Source of the DNA: Chloroflexi bacterium 13_1_40CM_68_21
Lineage (GTDB): Bacteria; Chloroflexota; Limnocylindria; P2-11E
NCBI GenBank assembly: GCA_001917735.1
Contig: MNEO01000038.1
Location: 1 to 9,673 of the forward strand
Direction: 5' to 3'
DNA length: 9,673 nt
Position 1 is the first letter of the stretch. Every line of letters starts with the position of its first letter. The position numbers and the translations under genes were made by a program. The notes under the pieces were generated by a model that saw nothing but the letters and a program-made list of their open reading frames with translations, made no database searches and was not told the origin of the DNA. Positions 6,921 through 9,673 of the stretch are shown in pieces.

Positions 6921-7586
6921 TCAGCTGGGTGACACCGCTTCGAGCTCGTCCATCTCGAGCGCCATTTGCTCTGCGGACAGCATCACCCGCACGGTTCCGA
7001 AGTCCTGGCGATGAAACGGCGTGACGCCGAGCTCCCGAAGCGCCTTCCGATGATCGATGGTCGGATAGCCGCAGTTGTGCTCCCAGCCGTAGCCCGGGTA
7101 CTTCGCGGAGAGCTTGGCCATCAGCCGGTCGCGCGTGACCTTCGCGACGATCGACGCCGACGCGATCGAGAACGACTTCGCGTCGCCTCTCACGATCTCG
7201 GAGTGCTTCCCCGGAGCAAACGCGGGATCGAGGATCCGGCGTCCGTCGACGAGCACCCAGTCGTACTCGCCGATCTGCCGCAGCGCGCGCAGCATCGCCA
7301 CGTGGCTCGCGTGATAAATGTTGAGGCGATGAATCTCGGCGACCGAGGCGGCACCGACCCCCACCTTCACCACACGGCCTCTGATCGCCCCGAAAAGGTC
7401 CTCCCGCTGGAGACGCGTGAGCACCTTCGAATCGTTCACCTTGCGAATGAGCCTGGTGTCGGGCGTCACCAGGCACGCCGCGGCTACCACCGGCCCCGCG
7501 AGCGCGGCCATGCCGACCTCATCGACGCCCACGACGCGCAGGAGACCATCCGCCCAGAGGCGTTTCTCGTGATTCAGGGACGGCAC
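6921..7586 (-). CDS. rnhB: Ribonuclease HII
   Basis: RNase HII cuts 5' of ribonucleotides embedded in duplex DNA, starting ribonucleotide excision repair, and also degrades RNA in hybrids. The 221 residues fit the family. Seen: GVDEVG with catalytic D22 and E23, ALAGPVVAAACLV (28-40), NDSKVL (51-56), VLVDG with D114, RGDAKSFSIASASIVAKVTRD (133-153) with D135, and GYGWEHNCGYPTIDH (165-179) with the substrate-contacting Tyr174 region. The DEDD active site is therefore complete. The family's GRG triplet after DEA/DEV reads GMA here (residues 25-27). The start is a GTG at 7586; an in-frame TAG lies 9 bases upstream, so no longer start exists. No Shine-Dalgarno is visible. It lies 46 bases after rplS with a small hairpin between. 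No lepB signal peptidase gene separates the two, as it does in many genomes. Confidence 0.95.
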   Translation of the reverse strand: MPSLNHEKRLWADGLLRVVGVDEVGMAALAGPVVAAACLVTPDTRLIRKVNDSKVLTRLQREDLFGAIRGRVVKVGVGAASVAEIHRLNIYHASHVAMLRALRQIGEYDWVLVDGRRILDPAFAPGKHSEIVRGDAKSFSIASASIVAKVTRDRLMAKLSAKYPGYGWEHNCGYPTIDHRKALRELGVTPFHRQDFGTVRVMLSAEQMALEMDELEAVSPS

Positions 7587-7614
7587 GAATGACTAGTGTG
7601 AGCGACGGGGCCGG

Positions 7615-7629
7615 GGGGGTGGAACCCCC
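7615..7629 (-). other. Short G/C hairpin between rplS and rnhB
   Basis: GGGGGT (7615-7620) pairs with ACCCCC (7624-7629) around a 3-base loop, starting 3 bases after the rplS stop codon in the direction of transcription. It sits in a G7 run that allows alternative registers. No U-tract follows. It may act as a weak attenuator or an mRNA-stability element lowering rnhB expression relative to L19. Chance pairing in such GC-rich DNA is possible. Confidence 0.35.
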
Positions 7630-7632
7630 GAT

Positions 7633-7980
7633 TCATTTGCGCTTTTCGCGGAGGGTCGCGGCTTTGCCGACGCGCTCGCGGAGGAAGTACAGCGCCGCCC
7701 GACGAGCGTGGCCGTGGCGGATGAGCTCGATCTTCTCGACCCGCGGCGAATGCACCATGAAGGTCCGCTCGACGCCGACGCCGCTTGCGATGCGCCTCAC
7801 GGTGATCTGCTGGTCGACACCCCCGTTACGCACGCGGAGCACCGTGCCCTCGAAGTTCTGCAGACGTTCGCGGTTTCCCTCGACGACGCGCACGCTCACG
7901 CGCACGGTGTCCCCAGGCCGGACCTCGGGCAGATCGGCCTTGAGCTGCTCCCGGGCAAGCGTGTTCAACAGGTCGTTCAT
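7633..7980 (-). CDS. rplS: 50S ribosomal protein L19
   Basis: L19 binds at the 30S-50S interface of the ribosome. The 115 residues match the usual length and the whole family pattern is present: [22 protein letters not shown] (19-40), [11 protein letters not shown] (41-51), [16 protein letters not shown] (59-74), [25 protein letters not shown] (77-101) and a Lys/Arg-rich tail ending REKRK. ATG 7980 is chosen because MNDLLNTL matches family N-termini. An in-frame GTG at 8001 would add 7 residues (VSALTIP) and has no better ribosome site. The gene starts 35 bases after the trmD stop. The open frame continues far upstream, antiparallel in phase to trmD, but that part is not coding. Confidence 0.97.
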   Translation of the reverse strand: MNDLLNTLAREQLKADLPEVRPGDTVRVSVRVVEGNRERLQNFEGTVLRVRNGGVDQQITVRRIASGVGVERTFMVHSPRVEKIELIRHGHARRAALYFLRERVGKAATLREKRK

Positions 7981-8015
7981 AGGAATGGTGAGGGCACTCA
8001 CGAAGTGAAGGGATT

Positions 8016-9074
8016 CTAGCGCCTTGCGGGGTTGTCGGGGGCAGGCGGAGGGGCACCTGACCGCGGGGCGGCAGCCCCCCGGCTCCTTTTCATCCGGTCG
8101 AGGATCGTGACATGCGATACCCCAAAGTGCCGCGCGAGCTCTCGAACGGTGAGCCCGGTGGCCCGCATGCGCGAGACCTCGGACACCGTCGGACCTCGCT
8201 GGGCGCCACGCGCCGGGCGTAGCCGCACGCCGGCCGCGCGGAGGCGCGTGCGAACGGTCGCCGGCGAAATCCCGAACCGCGCCGCGATCCGATAAGACCC
8301 GACGCCGGACGAGTACGCGGCCACGAGGTCCGCGTCTGCGACCGGTTCGCTCTCGCGCTGCTTGCGCGGCAGCCGCGCTCGCTCGGCCGGCGTGAGGCCC
8401 GCGTGCTCGATGAGCTCGGGGCGGCGCTCCGCCGTGCGACGGATCGCCTCGGCCCGGCGCCACCGCGAGATCGCCGCGTGGTCGCCTGACAGCAGCACCG
8501 CCGGAACGCGACTGCCCTCGTGTTCCACCGGCCGGGTGTATTGCGGCCCCTCCAGCAGTCCCTCCGTGTGCGACTCCCGGCTGAGCGACTCTGCCTCGAT
8601 CACGCCGGGCACGAGGCGCGTGACCGCGTCTATGACCACCATCGCGGCGAGCTCGCCGCCCGTGAGCACGAAGTCCCCGATCGAAAGCTCCTCGTCGACG
8701 TCCTTCTCCACGACGCGCTCGTCGATGCCCTCGTAGTGCCCGCACACGATGATGAGGTGCCGCATCCGCGAAAGCCTGCGCGCCGCGGCCTGGTCGAAGA
8801 GCGCACCCTGCGCGCTCATGAGGATCACGTGCGACGTGTCCTTTCGCGTCGCGCGGATCGCGCGCGTGAGGGGCTCGGGCTTGAGCACCATCCCGGCGCC
8901 GCCACCGTACGGCGCGTCGTCCACGACGTGGTGCCGGTCGGTCGTCCATTGCCTGATGTCGTGGACCGCCAGCTCGAGCTGGCCTGCGGCCCGAGCGCGC
9001 GCGACGATGCTCTCCGCGAAAGGGCTCTCGAACATACGCGGAAAGAGCGTGAGGACGTCGACGCGGATGGTCAT
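8016..9074 (-). CDS. trmD: tRNA (guanine37-N1)-methyltransferase TrmD with a C-terminal tandem helix-turn-helix extension
   Basis: TrmD transfers methyl from SAM to N1 of G37 in tRNAs with a 36GG37 context, preventing +1 frameshifting. The SPOUT core (1-240) is complete: FPRMFESP (11-18), [22 protein letters not shown] (47-68), [11 protein letters not shown] (111-121), the SAM-knot [19 protein letters not shown] (132-150), [12 protein letters not shown] (171-182; E171 stands where the E. coli enzyme has Asp169) and [15 protein letters not shown] (191-205). The protein is 352 residues against about 230-260 usual. The extra part reads as two HTH units: one at about 246-285 ([20 protein letters not shown], 264-283) and one at about 295-330 ([20 protein letters not shown], 311-330), then a Pro/Ala-rich tail. 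Reading is continuous with no sign of frameshift. The ATG overlaps the rimM stop (ATGA) and has AAGAGG 7 bases upstream. The function of the extension is unknown. Confidence 0.95.
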   Translation of the reverse strand: MTIRVDVLTLFPRMFESPFAESIVARARAAGQLELAVHDIRQWTTDRHHVVDDAPYGGGAGMVLKPEPLTRAIRATRKDTSHVILMSAQGALFDQAAARRLSRMRHLIIVCGHYEGIDERVVEKDVDEELSIGDFVLTGGELAAMVVIDAVTRLVPGVIEAESLSRESHTEGLLEGPQYTRPVEHEGSRVPAVLLSGDHAAISRWRRAEAIRRTAERRPELIEHAGLTPAERARLPRKQRESEPVADADLVAAYSSGVGSYRIAARFGISPATVRTRLRAAGVRLRPARGAQRGPTVSEVSRMRATGLTVRELARHFGVSHVTILDRMKRSRGAAAPRSGAPPPAPDNPARR

Positions 9075-9613
9075 TCGAGGACCTCTTGCGGTGCGATCAC
9101 AACGCGCCCGTGCGGGACGTCGACCTCACGTACGACCGATGCGATCGCCGGAACGAGGAGATCCGGGCGCGACCCCTCCACACGGATCACGAGCACGTCG
9201 GTCTCCCCGGCGCGAAGCACCTCGCGGACCGATCCAAGGACCTCGCCCTCGGGCGTTTCGGCGCGGAGGCCCAAAAGATCGGCCCAGAGGTAACTGCCCT
9301 TCGCCGCACGGCGGGCGTCGCCGCGCGACACGCGTAAGCTCTTTCCACGCAGGCGCTCGGCATCGGTGCGCGTCGCGTGACCTTCGAACCGAACGATCGG
9401 GACGTCCTCCGTCCCGCGAGCGGATGCGATCACGAGCTCGAGGTCGTCGCAGAAAAGGCGGGAGCCCTTCCGGAAGCGGCCCGCGACATCCGTCAGCGAC
9501 CGGACCTTCACCTCGCCGCGAACGCCGTGAGGCGCGCGCACGACCCCGACGACGAGGTCGTCGCCGCTAATACGGCGCTCGTCAGTCGATCTCGAGGTTG
9601 ACCTTGGTCCCAT
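9071..9613 (-). CDS. rimM: 16S rRNA-processing protein RimM
   Basis: RimM helps the 30S head mature, binding S19 and acting on 16S rRNA helices. The 180 residues fit the family. The N-terminal RimM barrel covers about residues 18-100: [18 protein letters not shown] (20-37), then TDVAGRF (41-47) and [12 protein letters not shown] (82-93). The PRC-barrel covers about 106-178: [11 protein letters not shown] (106-116), [10 protein letters not shown] (123-132), DVLVIR (139-144) and [14 protein letters not shown] (152-165). The ATG at 9613 is the only in-frame standard start before the conserved region, so the gene overlaps the 3' end of khpA by 32 bases in another frame. Its first 15 or so residues are not conserved. 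The stop overlaps the trmD start by 4 bases. Confidence 0.95.
   Translation of the reverse strand: MGPRSTSRSTDERRISGDDLVVGVVRAPHGVRGEVKVRSLTDVAGRFRKGSRLFCDDLELVIASARGTEDVPIVRFEGHATRTDAERLRGKSLRVSRGDARRAAKGSYLWADLLGLRAETPEGEVLGSVREVLRAGETDVLVIRVEGSRPDLLVPAIASVVREVDVPHGRVVIAPQEVLE
9082..9087 (-). promoter_or_regulatory. Shine-Dalgarno for trmD
   Basis: On the minus strand AAGAGG ends 7 bases before the trmD ATG, inside the last codons of rimM. It is the only well-spaced purine-rich ribosome site I could find in the window. The other starts appear to rely on coupling or on weak or SD-independent initiation. Confidence 0.6.
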
Positions 9614-9673
9614 CCCGCGTCGCCATGACTTTGAGGAGCGCGCGGATGGCCTTCGCGATGCGGCCGCCGCGAC
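9582..9673 (-). CDS. khpA: KhpA-type KH-domain RNA-binding protein, C-terminal end (runs off the right edge)
   Basis: Hand translation of the minus strand gives 29 residues before a TGA at 9584-9582: RGGRIAKAIRALLKVM, then [13 protein letters not shown]. This matches the C-terminal part of the small (about 75-80 residue) KH protein encoded between rpsP and rimM in many Gram-positive and related bacteria. RGGR is the end of the G-x-x-G RNA-binding loop, and KVNLEI is the final strand. In other species KhpA with KhpB binds many RNAs and affects cell division. The first two thirds and the start lie outside the window. It is too short for standard ORF cut-offs but is confidently real, from both motif and gene order. 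Confidence 0.9.
   Translation of the reverse strand, partial: RGGRIAKAIRALLKVMATRDGTKVNLEID

Noticed and set aside
7587..7632. Possible tRNA 3' fragment (GGGTTCCACCCCC-like on the minus strand)
   Set aside because: The loop is 3 rather than 7 bases, and no acceptor or anticodon arm is nearby.
8016..8345. The HTH tail of trmD as a separate small regulator gene
   Set aside because: There is no stop between the TrmD core and the tail, and no start codon with a ribosome site at the boundary. A fusion is the simpler reading.
7981..8949. Long upstream extension of the rplS frame (438 residues in total)
   Set aside because: Only the last 115 residues are L19; the rest is the trmD gene read in another frame.
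1..9673. CRISPR arrays, IS elements, att sites, phage genes
   Set aside because: No direct-repeat array, transposase, integrase or terminal inverted repeats were seen on reading both strands.

Overview
This is a high-GC, densely coding bacterial stretch with a conserved chromosomal housekeeping block. On the minus strand, in transcription order (right to left), it runs: end of khpA (KH-domain protein), rimM, trmD, rplS, rnhB, a secreted PQQ-type sugar dehydrogenase, yraN, a polytopic membrane protein, comM and the start of dprA. One gene, a GT-C-type membrane glycosyltransferase, lies on the plus strand between comM and the membrane protein. The KH/rimM/trmD/rplS and rnhB/yraN/comM/dprA order is shared by Actinobacteria, Chloroflexota, Firmicutes and relatives. 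With the very high GC and frequent GTG/TTG starts, I would guess an uncultured high-GC Chloroflexota-like or Dormibacterota-like lineage. That is inference only; no taxonomic marker was tested.

Right part (about 6900-9673): translation and genome maintenance. KhpA is an RNA-binding KH protein, RimM a 30S maturation factor, TrmD the m1G37 tRNA methyltransferase, L19 a 50S protein, and RNase HII removes ribonucleotides from DNA. rimM overlaps khpA by 32 bases and trmD by 4 bases, so these are probably translationally coupled. TrmD is about 100 residues longer than usual, and the extra part reads as two tandem helix-turn-helix units. RNase HII has lost the usual GRG motif beside its catalytic DE pair.

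Middle part (about 3436-6810): accessory cargo around yraN. The exported sugar-dehydrogenase-like beta-propeller carries two NBR1-type Ig-like repeats at its N-terminus. It is followed 18 bases later by yraN and 12 bases after that by a roughly 10-helix membrane protein with a duplicated D-WHR-GRD-PH motif. These three may form one transcript. The glycosyltransferase converges on the membrane gene and overlaps it by 42 bases.

Left part (1-1987): comM and dprA, natural-transformation and recombination genes, joined by a 4-base GTGA overlap. Between comM and the divergent glycosyltransferase there is no real spacer. Instead a 41-base imperfect palindrome (17 possible pairs) covers the start region of both genes. 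All gaps between genes are short (none over 120 bases). No tRNA, rRNA, CRISPR, IS element or phage gene was seen. The best candidates for something new are the TrmD-HTH fusion, the duplicated-motif membrane protein and the start-site hairpin.
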